Assembly (NCBI GenBank): GCA_003151745.1
Contig: PLYJ01000057.1
Location: 1 to 36,237 of the forward strand
Origin: Bacteroidota bacterium
GTDB taxonomy: Bacteria; Bacteroidota; Bacteroidia; AKYH767-A; 2013-40CM-41-45
Reading direction: 5' to 3'
DNA length: 36,237 bases
A program made the translations under genes and the position numbers. The notes beneath the pieces are model-generated. The model did not search any database. It was not told the DNA's origin and worked only from the letters and a program-made list of their open reading frames with translations. This document shows positions 25,751-33,388 of this stretch, one piece after another. The first letter of the stretch is position 1; each line of letters starts with the position of its first letter.

Positions 25751-27721
25751 TTATTTTATAACAAGTAACTCGTCATCATCATAACTAATCTTCCTGTTAT
25801 CAATCAACCATTCAACAACTTTTATAGCCTTGTCTTCGTTGGCGCTTTTAATATTCTTAATCAAATGATGCAAAGAAAGCTTTTGATTGCTGAGGATTGT
25901 TTGAATTTCAACCTGCACATTGCTAAATTCAAGGTCACTTATTCCAAGCTTGTTGCGGGCAATGCAAACATCGCAATTGCCGCAGCGATGATTTATTTCT
26001 TCACCAAAGTATTGAAGCAATTGTTGCTGCCTGCAGGAAGTATTAGTGGAAGCATATTTAATAACTGCCTTCATATTCTTAATATGCCGCTCCTTGCGGT
26101 CAGCAAGATGTTCGCGGCTGATATGAATATTCTTTAAGTCGAGGCGTTGCTTAAGAAATGTTACCTGCGGCGACTGATTCTGCGGAAGATAGCTGAGAAT
26201 GTTTTGCGCATCTGTCTTCACGAGTATTTCTTTTACTTCATCAATAGTTATCCCGCTTCGTTTTGCAATCTCTCCTTCATTGATGGCCGTGTAATCGTCG
26301 AATGCGCCTGCATACGAACGAAGAATGGTTTTAATAACGTGATCAAACTTCGGATTCTTTACCTGGTATTCGTACAGCATTTCATGCTTCACTGTGATGT
26401 GAAGACGCGAAGGAAGATCAATGTTATCGCTCATCTCAATCAACTCTTCCATTTCAAGAATTTTAAAACAATTGAATGTGTTGAGCGGATCAAGATTGTA
26501 GTTCGTGCAAAAAGCATTTATATTGAAGTCATAGCTGACGCCAGCGCCCGAGCCAACAGGAAGCTGAAGATAATTACCAAGCGCCTGGTATGTGTTTTTA
26601 ATTTCACTCACTTCAGGAAAGCTTGATTCAACTCTGCCCTGCGCTTCATTTATATCCGTCTTCTTATAAAGCAACACCGTGTATGATTGCTTGCCATCAC
26701 GACCTGCACGACCAGACTCCTGGTAATAAGCCTCTATGCTTTCAGGCAAATCATAATGCAGCACAAGACGCACATTGCTTTTATCAATACCCATTCCGAA
26801 GGCATTGGTGGCAACGATGATGCGTGTTTCTCCGCTCATCCAGGCGTCCTGTCTTTTATTTCTTGTTGCTTTATCAAGCCCTGCATGATAGAAGCCGGCT
26901 GTATGTCCGTTCTTTTGCAATAGCTCTACAATCTCTTTCGTCCTCTTTCGGTTTCTTACATATATAATTGATGAGCCTGTTGTCTTTTCCACAACGTTCA
27001 GCATCTTCAATGTTTTGTTATCTTCATTAATTACAACGTAAGAAAGATTCTTTCGCTCAAAGCTGTTTTGAAAAACAGCCCATCCCCTTACCCCTTCCCC
27101 AAGGGAAGGGGAATTGTTCGCCGCAGGAAAATCCCCCCTTTGGGGGGTGGGGGGGCTTAATTTCTTCTGAATATCCTCTCTCACTTCAGGAGTGGCAGTA
27201 GCAGTGAGTGCAAGCACGGGAATGCCGGGAAGCATTTTCCGTATGGCAGCAATTTCAAGATAAGAAGGACGGAAATCATAACCCCATTGCGATATGCAAT
27301 GCGCCTCATCCACAGCAATAAGATTCACCTTCATCTTTGGCAGGCGTGCTTTGAATAAGTCAGTCTTCAGGCGCTCAGGCGATACATATAAGAATTTAAT
27401 GTTGCCGTAAATACAATTATCAAGTGTAATATCTATTTCCTTGCGAGTCATTCCCGAAACAACGGAAACGGCTTTGATGTCTCTTGCCTTTAAATTCTCT
27501 ACCTGGTCTTTCATCAAAGCAATCAACGGAGAGACAACAATACATATACCCTCTCGCGCAAGCGCAGGCACCTGGAAGCATATTGATTTGCCGCCGCCTG
27601 TTGGCATCAGCGCAAGCGTATCTTTTCCATCCAGCACAGAAAGAATAATATCTTCCTGCATCGGGCGGAAGCTTGCATGGCCCCAATGTCTAATGAGCAG
27701 TTGATTGATGATGGTTTTCAC
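25751..27721 (-). CDS. recQ: ATP-dependent DNA helicase RecQ with in-frame insertion
   Basis: 3'-5' superfamily 2 helicase for recombination and fork repair. 656 residues. Motif I PTGGGKS (40-46), SPLIALMKDQ (64-73), motif II DEAH (138-141), the RecQ-specific aromatic loop CISQWGYDFRPSY, TATATP (173-178), then motifs V-VI ATNAFGMGIDK and QESGRAGRDG. The C-terminal part has a Zn-binding Cys set (CRQQQLL...CGNCDVC) and a winged-helix RQC domain; no HRDC domain follows. Residues 189-213 (PPTPQRG...SPSLGEGVRG) are a foreign, Gly/Pro-rich, palindrome-encoded insert just after the first RecA-like domain, between QKKL and the conserved FQNSFERKNLSYVV. Probably still functional because it lies in an interdomain surface loop. 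Confidence 0.93.
   Translation of the reverse strand: MKTIINQLLIRHWGHASFRPMQEDIILSVLDGKDTLALMPTGGGKSICFQVPALAREGICIVVSPLIALMKDQVENLKARDIKAVSVVSGMTRKEIDITLDNCIYGNIKFLYVSPERLKTDLFKARLPKMKVNLIAVDEAHCISQWGYDFRPSYLEIAAIRKMLPGIPVLALTATATPEVREDIQKKLSPPTPQRGDFPAANNSPSLGEGVRGWAVFQNSFERKNLSYVVINEDNKTLKMLNVVEKTTGSSIIYVRNRKRTKEIVELLQKNGHTAGFYHAGLDKATRNKRQDAWMSGETRIIVATNAFGMGIDKSNVRLVLHYDLPESIEAYYQESGRAGRDGKQSYTVLLYKKTDINEAQGRVESSFPEVSEIKNTYQALGNYLQLPVGSGAGVSYDFNINAFCTNYNLDPLNTFNCFKILEMEELIEMSDNIDLPSRLHITVKHEMLYEYQVKNPKFDHVIKTILRSYAGAFDDYTAINEGEIAKRSGITIDEVKEILVKTDAQNILSYLPQNQSPQVTFLKQRLDLKNIHISREHLADRKERHIKNMKAVIKYASTNTSCRQQQLLQYFGEEINHRCGNCDVCIARNKLGISDLEFSNVQVEIQTILSNQKLSLHHLIKNIKSANEDKAIKVVEWLIDNRKISYDDDELLVIK
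27083..27157. repeat. Palindromic repeat element inserted in frame in recQ
   Basis: About 75 nt made of two G/C hairpins: CCCCTTCCC-CAA-GGGAAGGGG (27091-27111, 9-bp stem) and CCCCCC-TTT-GGGGGG (27133-27147), plus a further run of seven G (27149-27155). Read on the minus strand it encodes PPTPQRG and SPSLGEGVRG. These peptides are typical of a palindromic sequence I know as widespread between and inside Bacteroidota genes, analogous to Rickettsia palindromic elements. The frame is kept. Confidence 0.85.
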
Positions 27722-27743
27722 AATGGACGAAAGTAATAAAACC

Positions 27744-27830
27744 GTTTAAAGTTTAAAGTTCAAGGTTTAAGGTTGCGTAACTTCAAACTTTAGACATTAA
27801 ACTTTAAACCTTAAACCTTAAACTTCAAAT
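27744..27830. repeat. Heptad inverted repeat between divergent recQ and MORN gene
   Basis: The left arm 27744-27774 is GTTTAAA, GTTTAAA, GTTCAAG, GTTTAAG, GTT. The right arm from 27779 is a longer complementary run of AAACTTT/AAACCTT units to about 27830. Its end abuts the -7 box of the next gene (27833), so the hairpin sits where the -33 box should be. Confidence 0.8.
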
Positions 27831-27832
27831 AT

Positions 27833-27840
27833 TATATTTG
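27833..27840 (+). promoter_or_regulatory. -7 box immediately before the MORN-like gene
   Basis: TATATTTG is an exact TAnnTTTG match ending only 4 nt before ATG 27845. Transcription would begin at or within a few bases of the start codon, so the mRNA is predicted to be leaderless. Confidence 0.5.
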
Positions 27841-27844
27841 TGGC

Positions 27845-28612
27845 ATGAAGAAATTACTAACTCTCCTCCTCTCCATCCTGGTTGTTGTCTCTGCATCAGC
27901 GCAGAAGCAACCAAAGAAAGTGCAACCCTACAATGTTTTCAAGGGCGATACCATTAACCGCACGGATGCAAAGGGTTTGAAGCAGGGCGTTTGGAAAAAA
28001 TATTATTCCAACGACACGTTATTTTCCGTTGGTCAGTTTAAAGATGGAAAAGCGTACGGCGTTTTCAAGACTTATTATAAAACGGGCAAGTTCGAAGCAT
28101 CGCTTACCTATCGCGCCGGAACAAGCACCTGCGATATGATCAGCTATAATGAAAACGGCAAGCTGAAAGCGAAAGGAAAATATACTGATCAAAAGAAAGA
28201 CAGCGTATGGAATTATTATAATGAAGATGGCGTGCTGTCGTCAACGGAGTCGTATATAAACGGTGTGGAAGATGGCGTTTGGAAAACATTTTATGCTAAT
28301 GGCAAAGTATCGCGCGAGGTGACTTATAAAAAGGGAAAGAAGAACGGGCCTTACAAAGAATATTTTGATGATGGCAAACTGAAGGTAGATGCCAACATGG
28401 TGAATGATAATTACGAAGGCTTGGTAACCATGCTTTATCCTGACGGCAAAGTTTGGATGCAGGGCAAATATATCAAGCACGTTCGCGAGGGTGTATGGAA
28501 TGAGTTTGATGAAACAGGTAAGAAAGTTCGTGAAGACAAGTATAAAGACGGGGTGCTTTTAAATCCACCCAAAGAGGAAATGCCTAAAGAGAAGATTCCG
28601 GAACCGAGGTAA
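27845..28612 (+). CDS. Secreted MORN/YwqK-like repeat protein
   Basis: Exported protein of 255 residues: signal peptide LLTLLLSILVVVSASAQ, then about seven repeats of the MORN-variant type with G-x-W/Y-x-x-Y-Y-x-x-G-x-L spacing (GVWKKYYSNDTLFSVGQFKDG, SVWNYYNEDGVLSSTESYING, GVWKTFYANGKVS, GPYKEYFDDGKL, GVWNEFDETGKKV). Database pipelines often call such proteins toxin-antitoxin system YwqK family antitoxin; with a signal peptide and no toxin gene nearby, that name is doubtful. A structural or surface role is as likely. The C-terminus is Pro/Lys/Glu-rich. The second 21-nt array starts 33 nt after the stop. Confidence 0.85.
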   Translation: MKKLLTLLLSILVVVSASAQKQPKKVQPYNVFKGDTINRTDAKGLKQGVWKKYYSNDTLFSVGQFKDGKAYGVFKTYYKTGKFEASLTYRAGTSTCDMISYNENGKLKAKGKYTDQKKDSVWNYYNEDGVLSSTESYINGVEDGVWKTFYANGKVSREVTYKKGKKNGPYKEYFDDGKLKVDANMVNDNYEGLVTMLYPDGKVWMQGKYIKHVREGVWNEFDETGKKVREDKYKDGVLLNPPKEEMPKEKIPEPR

Positions 28613-28645
28613 AAAAGGGCATTTAGGTACATTAAACATGCTTAC

Positions 28646-28896
28646 GGTAAGGTTTACCGTGAACCTGGTAAGGTTTACCGCGTACCCGGTAAGGTTTACC
28701 TGTTGCTGGTAAGGTTTACCACGTACCCGGTAAGGTTTACCGCGTGTCTGGTAAAGTTTCCCGTGTGCCCGGTAAGGTTTACCGCATGCCTGGTAAAGTT
28801 TACCACGTACCTGGTAAGGTTTATTGCGTGCCTGGTAAGGTTTACCGCGTACCCGGTAAAGTTTACTGTGTGCCTGGTAAAGTGTACCGTATGCCT
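28646..28896. repeat. Tandem array of 12 palindromic 21-nt units (array 2)
   Basis: Twelve units with consensus GGTAAGGTTTACCGCGTACC plus C run from 28646 to 28896, with a partial thirteenth. All are 21 nt except the third (28688-28707), which is 20 nt. Each unit holds the palindrome GGTAA-GGT-TTACC, and TTACC to the next GGTAA can pair as well. The variable part is the last 8 nt (CGCGTACC, CGTGTGCC, CGCATGCC, CACGTACC). Both strands stay open for long stretches and give spurious GKVYRVP-like frames. The array is unrelated in sequence to array 1 but has the same period. Confidence 0.92.
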
Positions 28897-28997
28897 GGTA
28901 AAGAGCTAAGTATTCGCCAAAATGACACAATTTATTAAATAAACCCTCTTTTTGCCGTATCTGAACAAGGGAATAGTGAAATTAAGCCTCTCAGTAT

Positions 28998-29005
28998 TAT
29001 CTTTG
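28998..29005 (+). promoter_or_regulatory. -7 box of mnmA
   Basis: TATCTTTG matches TAnnTTTG, 17 nt before ATG 29023. No convincing -33 element. Confidence 0.5.
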
Positions 29006-29022
29006 TTGCCTACAATCAAAAA

Positions 29023-30171
29023 ATGAGCAAGAAAGGACGGGTTTTAGTAGCCATGAGCGGTGGAATTGATAGTTCCGTTGCCGCCGTTTTGCTTCATGAA
29101 CAGGGTTATGAGGTTATCGGCATGACGATGAAGACGTGGGATTATGCCAGCGCAGGGGGTTCGAAGAAGGAAACCGGCTGCTGCTCGCTCGATTCTATTA
29201 ATGATGCGCGAGCAATTGCCGTTGAAAAAGGTTTTCCTCATTATATAATAGATATACGCGAAGAGTTCGGCGACCACGTGATAGATAATTTCGTGGACGA
29301 ATATCTTGCCGGGCGCACACCTAATCCCTGCGTGATGTGCAACACGCATATCAAATGGGAAGCGCTTTTGAAGAGGGCGGATAAGTTGGATTGTGAGTTT
29401 ATTGCGACGGGGCATTATGCCAACATCCATGAAGAAAATGGTCGCTTTATAGTTTCTAAAGGTTTAGATGATAATAAAGATCAGAGTTATGTTCTATGGG
29501 GCGTTAGCCAGGCATGTTTGAGCCGCACCATGTTTCCGATTGGTAAATATCAGAAGAAAGCAATAAGACAGATGGCAATGGATATGGGTTTCACCGATCT
29601 TGCCAACAAAAGCGAGAGCTATGAAATATGTTTTATTCCTGACAACGACTACCGTTCTTTTTTAAAACGCAGGGTTAAAGGAATTGAAGAACGCCTTGAT
29701 GGCGGATTATTTGTAAGCAATAAGGGAGAAATTATCGGTAAGCATAAGGGTTATCCTTTTTATACAATTGGGCAACGCAAGGGATTGGAGGTTGCCGTTG
29801 GTGAGCCTTTATATGTTACGGAAATCATTCCTGAGTCAAATACGGTGGTTTTGGGCAATTTTGATGACCTGAAGAAGCAGGAAATGTGGGTGCGTGATGT
29901 AAACTTTATCAAATACGCTTCGTTAAATATGCCTAAAGAAGCCGTTACCCGCATCCGTTATAAAGATCCGGGCACGCACAGTACGCTCGAAATGCATGGC
30001 GATAAAGTGAAAGTTACTTTTCACAAGCCTGTTTCGGCGGTGGCTCCCGGTCAGTCAGCAGTCTTTTATGAAGGCGATGACGTGATTGGCGGCGGCTTCA
30101 TAATGAAAGAGACAATAGACAACAATAAAAGAATAGACAATTTTGTTGAAACAGATCATAGCCAACAATAA
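29023..30171 (+). CDS. mnmA: tRNA-specific 2-thiouridylase MnmA
   Basis: Cytosolic enzyme forming 2-thiouridine at wobble position 34 of tRNA-Lys/Glu/Gln. 382 residues. N-terminal PP-loop ATPase motif AMSGGIDSS (10-18), catalytic Cys103 in NPCVMC and the second, persulfide-forming Cys203 in YEICFIPD, plus ATGHYA (128-133) and the C-terminal barrel with GQRKGL and APGQSAVFYEGD. The last 20 residues after GGGFIMK (ETIDNNKRIDNFVETDHSQQ) are an unusual tail encoded by an AT-rich repetitive stretch that also forms one arm of the hairpin reaching into the next gene. Confidence 0.95.
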   Translation: MSKKGRVLVAMSGGIDSSVAAVLLHEQGYEVIGMTMKTWDYASAGGSKKETGCCSLDSINDARAIAVEKGFPHYIIDIREEFGDHVIDNFVDEYLAGRTPNPCVMCNTHIKWEALLKRADKLDCEFIATGHYANIHEENGRFIVSKGLDDNKDQSYVLWGVSQACLSRTMFPIGKYQKKAIRQMAMDMGFTDLANKSESYEICFIPDNDYRSFLKRRVKGIEERLDGGLFVSNKGEIIGKHKGYPFYTIGQRKGLEVAVGEPLYVTEIIPESNTVVLGNFDDLKKQEMWVRDVNFIKYASLNMPKEAVTRIRYKDPGTHSTLEMHGDKVKVTFHKPVSAVAPGQSAVFYEGDDVIGGGFIMKETIDNNKRIDNFVETDHSQQ

Positions 30172-30871
30172 AAAGAGTGGACAATTTTGTTTACTGTTTT
30201 TCCTTTGCCTATTGTTTACTGTTTTATTCTCTTGTAAAAAGAAGGACTCATATATTTTAGCGCCTGCTTCTTATGATTATGTGCCAACATTAACGGGACA
30301 TTGGGTTATATATGATGTGGATTCAATTTCCCATCTCGATAACGACGGCAACACGGACGACTCAATTCATTACTTTCATTTCCAGATAAAAGAATTTATC
30401 AGTTCAACCTTCATTGACGGAGAAGGGCGCCCTGCGCAACGCATCGAACGATCACACAGAGATAATGATTCAGCAGCCTGGTATATAACCAATGTCTGGA
30501 CTTCCACCGTTACCTCCAACAGAGTGGAACGTGATGAAGAAAACATCCGCTATATCATTCTTGCTTTCCCGATCACCTCCGATATTACCTGGAACGGAAA
30601 CGCTTTCAACCAGCTTGGTGAAGAGGATTATACATACGAATATTTTAATCAGCCTTTTACATTCGATAGCTTAGGCTTAAGTTTCGACTCCACTCTTTCT
30701 GTGCTGCAGATTGACAATGATAATTTTGTCGAGAGAATTTATGGAGAAGAACAATATGCCGTGCATGTGGGCAGGATTTCCAAGACCTATCAGAATCTGC
30801 TTAAGTATGGCGGACAAGTCGTGTCCGGGCTTGATTACCATGAAACCGTTAATTCATACGGAAACAACTGA
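30143..30871 (+). CDS. Hypothetical lipoprotein, tandem paralogue 1
   Basis: Predicted outer-membrane or periplasmic lipoprotein of 242 residues with lipobox VLFSC (Cys31). The mature part is beta-rich and contains WVIYDVDSISHLDNDGNTDDS and FHFQIKEF, shared with the next gene, then NIRYIILAFPI and W-x-GNAFNQLGEEDY. I do not recognise a family. The start is TTG 30143 (or TTG 30146), overlapping mnmA by 29 nt; no ATG is available before the signal peptide. The hydrophobic signal stretch (GQFCLLFFLCLLFTVLF) is encoded by a T-rich repeat complementary to the 3' end of mnmA. Confidence 0.75.
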   Translation: MLKQIIANNKKSGQFCLLFFLCLLFTVLFSCKKKDSYILAPASYDYVPTLTGHWVIYDVDSISHLDNDGNTDDSIHYFHFQIKEFISSTFIDGEGRPAQRIERSHRDNDSAAWYITNVWTSTVTSNRVERDEENIRYIILAFPITSDITWNGNAFNQLGEEDYTYEYFNQPFTFDSLGLSFDSTLSVLQIDNDNFVERIYGEEQYAVHVGRISKTYQNLLKYGGQVVSGLDYHETVNSYGNN

Positions 30872-30879
30872 TTTCCCGG

Positions 30880-30957
30880 AATGAATATTTAATAAGTAAT
30901 AATGAATAAAAAGGTATTCAATGCGCTTTATTCCTTATTAATTATTCCTTATTCACT
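30880..30957. repeat. Heptad inverted repeat spanning start codon of lipoprotein 2
   Basis: The arms 30880-30910 and 30927-30957 are 31 nt each and complementary at 25 of 31 positions, with a 16-nt loop. The right arm reads as 7-nt units TTATTCC, TTATTAA, TTATTCC, TTATTCA. ATG 30902 lies in the left arm; the right arm encodes LYSLLIIPYS of the signal peptide. Confidence 0.75.
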
Positions 30958-31633
30958 GATTGCCTTAACTTTGCTTTTTTCAATTAACGGTTGTAAGGAT
31001 GACCAGAACATTAAGCCAACCTCTGTTACTATGAATTACATAAGCAACGATGTAGGCAAATGGATCGTCTATGATGTAGATTCCATCTATCATCTGGATA
31101 ACGACAGCAATACCGATAATAATGTGGATACCTTCCATTTTCAAATAAAAGAAGTGATTGACTCCATGGGCATTGACGGTGAAAACCAACCCATCCAGAA
31201 CCTTACGCGCTACAAAAGACAAAATGACACGTTGCCCTGGAATTTCCTGGTGCGGTGGACTGCAAAAATCACTGCTACAAGCTATCAAAAGGTGGAAGAT
31301 AATATTCGCTATATAAAGCTTGGCTTCCCCATAACTAATTCGGAACAATGGGATGGGAACGCCTTTAATACTCTTGGCGTGGAAAACTATTTTTACGGCG
31401 CAATCAATCAAGCTGTCTCCTATGGAAGCTTCTACTTTGATTCAACGCTTACCGTTGTGGAAGGCGATTCAACCATCGGTTTTGTTAATTATCCCTATGG
31501 CATTGAGAAATATGCTACGGGGTTAGGAATGTATTACCACTATTATGCTGCCGTTGATTTCTTTCCCGGAACAACTCAGATCATTACAGGCTTGCAATAC
31601 ACAGAACGGATTAACAGTCACGGGCATTATTAA
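30902..31633 (+). CDS. Hypothetical lipoprotein, tandem paralogue 2
   Basis: Paralogue of the preceding gene, 243 residues, lipobox SINGC (Cys31). Shared features: WIVYDVDSIYHLDNDSNTDNN, FHFQIKE, the W-x-x-x-x-R/N-WTAKIT stretch, NIRYIKLGFPI and WDGNAFNTLGVENY, and a similar end (GLQYTERINSHGHY against GLDYHETVNSYGNN). Function unknown; they are probably cell-surface or periplasmic proteins. ATG 30902 lies inside the 5' arm of a large hairpin whose 3' arm encodes part of the signal peptide. The subtilase gene follows after 24 nt, so these three genes are likely cotranscribed. Confidence 0.8.
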   Translation: MNKKVFNALYSLLIIPYSLIALTLLFSINGCKDDQNIKPTSVTMNYISNDVGKWIVYDVDSIYHLDNDSNTDNNVDTFHFQIKEVIDSMGIDGENQPIQNLTRYKRQNDTLPWNFLVRWTAKITATSYQKVEDNIRYIKLGFPITNSEQWDGNAFNTLGVENYFYGAINQAVSYGSFYFDSTLTVVEGDSTIGFVNYPYGIEKYATGLGMYYHYYAAVDFFPGTTQIITGLQYTERINSHGHY

Positions 31634-31634
31634 T

Positions 31635-31708
31635 GAAGTAATAATTAAAAATGAATAATGAATAAAAATATAATTGCTGCTCTTTATTACTTATTACTTA
31701 TTACTTTC
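31635..31708. repeat. Heptad inverted repeat spanning start codon of the subtilase
   Basis: The left arm (31635-31666) has AAGTAAT/AATGAAT-like units and contains ATG 31658. The right arm (31683-31708) is TTATTAC repeated three times and encodes LYYLLLITF of the signal peptide. Complementarity is about 18 of 26 in the ungapped alignment. Confidence 0.65.
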
Positions 31709-33340
31709 TTCTCTTCCCTACCCGTTCATTCACAGATTTCGCCTTCAAAATATTTTATTCGCTTTGCCGACAGGAATAACAGCCCTTATACGTTAAGCAA
31801 TCCATCCGCTTTTCTTTCAACCAAGGCAATGGCGCGCAGAACGAGGCAAAGCATTTCTTATGTTGAGAACGACTTGCCTGTCAATCCTGATTATGTTGAC
31901 AGCGTTGCAAGCAAAGGAGCTACGGTACTTACCCGCTCTAAATGGTTTAATGGTGTAAGTATATACATTACCGATTCGGCAGAGCTTAATGCAGTGATCG
32001 CGCTCCCCTTTGTACTTTCTGCTAAACCAGTGCAGCTTCGCAAAGCAAACAAAGGGTCTGTGAATTTATTTAAAAATGATGTTATCACTGCTGAGCATCA
32101 TCAGTCCATGCGCACCACTCAATCGTATGATTATGGCGCCGCTTATAATCAGGTTGGAATGATTCATCTTGATTCGCTCCATTCGCAGGGCTATCACGGT
32201 GAGGGAATGACCATAGCCATACTTGATGATGGCTTTTATAATGCTGATTCCATTGCCGCTTTCGATTCAGTGCGGGTTAATCACCAAATCCTTGGCACAA
32301 AGGATTTCGTTGGCGGAGATGCTGACGTGTTTCAGGATACTGTTTATGGCGAAGGAAATATTTTACATGGCATGTGGACGTTCTCGCTTATTGGCGCTAA
32401 TCTTCCCGGGCAATTAGTTGGCACTGCGCCCAAAGCCAATTTTTACCTGCTCCGTACAGAACAAAATGCAAGTGAAAATATTATTGAAGAATATAACTGG
32501 GATGCAGGCGCTGAATATGCTGACAGCGCCGGCGCAGATGTTTTCAGCACATCGCTTGGATACACCACATTCGATGATACCACGCAAAATCATACCTACG
32601 CTTCGATGGATGGCAAAACATGTCCTATCACCATTGCCGCCGAGATTGCAGCATCCAAAGGAATATTGGTAGTAAACAGTGCAGGCAATGAGGGAAACAG
32701 CAGTTGGCAATATATAAGCGCTCCGGCTGATGGTGATAGTGTTCTAACAATTGGCGCTGTTGATTCGTCCGGAAATTATGTAAGCTTTAGCGGCAAGGGA
32801 CCTACTTATGACGGGCGACTGAAGCCAAATGTGGTGGCGCAGGGAGCACAAACTGTTATTGCTGATACAGGAGGAGGAACAACAACAGGAGGAGGAACAT
32901 CATTTTCCTGCCCCATCATCGCAGGCGCTGCCGCATGCCTTTGGCAGAAATATCCGAATGCCTCGAACATGCAAATTTTCAACGCCATTGAAGAAAGTGC
33001 AAGCCAATATACTCACCCTGATACCTTGCTGGGTTATGGCATTCCCAACTTTTATCTTGCTAACATATTACTTTCAGGCATCGCTAAAGAAGACGAACAT
33101 CATTCATTTACTGTTTATCCAAACCCTGCTCTAAGCTATGTTACCATTGCTTCTAATCACAACACTGTAAAAGCTGAACTGCTTCTTATAGATGTCGTTG
33201 GCAGGATTGTTATGAAGCGTGCGATAGGCCTGAATGAAACTATTTTTCAGATTGACGTAAATATGCTTTCCAAGGGGGTTTATTTTCTTCAACTAATATC
33301 GGAGGAAGGAACGTTGGAAACAAAGATGGTGAAACAATAA
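31658..33340 (+). CDS. S8 (subtilisin-like) serine protease with T9SS sorting domain
   Basis: Secreted peptidase of 560 residues. The N-terminal signal (ALYYLLLITFFSSLPVHSQ) is followed by a propeptide-like region (about 28-160) and the S8 catalytic domain: Asp190 in AILDDGF, His237 in ILHGMW, oxyanion Asn343 in NSAGNEG and nucleophile Ser415 in GTSFSCP. From about 475, FTVYPNPALSYVTIAS, AELLLIDVVGRIV and KGVYFLQLISEEGTLETKMV make a type A T9SS sorting domain. So it is a typical Bacteroidota surface or extracellular protease. The His box reads LHGMW rather than the common HGT. Likely last gene of the lipoprotein-lipoprotein-protease unit. Confidence 0.93.
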   Translation: MNKNIIAALYYLLLITFFSSLPVHSQISPSKYFIRFADRNNSPYTLSNPSAFLSTKAMARRTRQSISYVENDLPVNPDYVDSVASKGATVLTRSKWFNGVSIYITDSAELNAVIALPFVLSAKPVQLRKANKGSVNLFKNDVITAEHHQSMRTTQSYDYGAAYNQVGMIHLDSLHSQGYHGEGMTIAILDDGFYNADSIAAFDSVRVNHQILGTKDFVGGDADVFQDTVYGEGNILHGMWTFSLIGANLPGQLVGTAPKANFYLLRTEQNASENIIEEYNWDAGAEYADSAGADVFSTSLGYTTFDDTTQNHTYASMDGKTCPITIAAEIAASKGILVVNSAGNEGNSSWQYISAPADGDSVLTIGAVDSSGNYVSFSGKGPTYDGRLKPNVVAQGAQTVIADTGGGTTTGGGTSFSCPIIAGAAACLWQKYPNASNMQIFNAIEESASQYTHPDTLLGYGIPNFYLANILLSGIAKEDEHHSFTVYPNPALSYVTIASNHNTVKAELLLIDVVGRIVMKRAIGLNETIFQIDVNMLSKGVYFLQLISEEGTLETKMVKQ

Positions 33341-33388
33341 ATTCAGTACAATTCTTTACTACTTTTACTTTCTTAAAACTCATCTGTT

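Noticed and set aside
27845-28612. Antitoxin of a toxin-antitoxin pair (YwqK name)
   Set aside because: The protein has a signal peptide and no candidate toxin gene is adjacent; the repeats are better described as MORN-like.
28559-28938. Open frames on both strands over array 2 (GKVYRVP-like repeats)
   Set aside because: Same cause as in array 1; the one 20-nt unit shifts the frame without consequence, which argues against translation.
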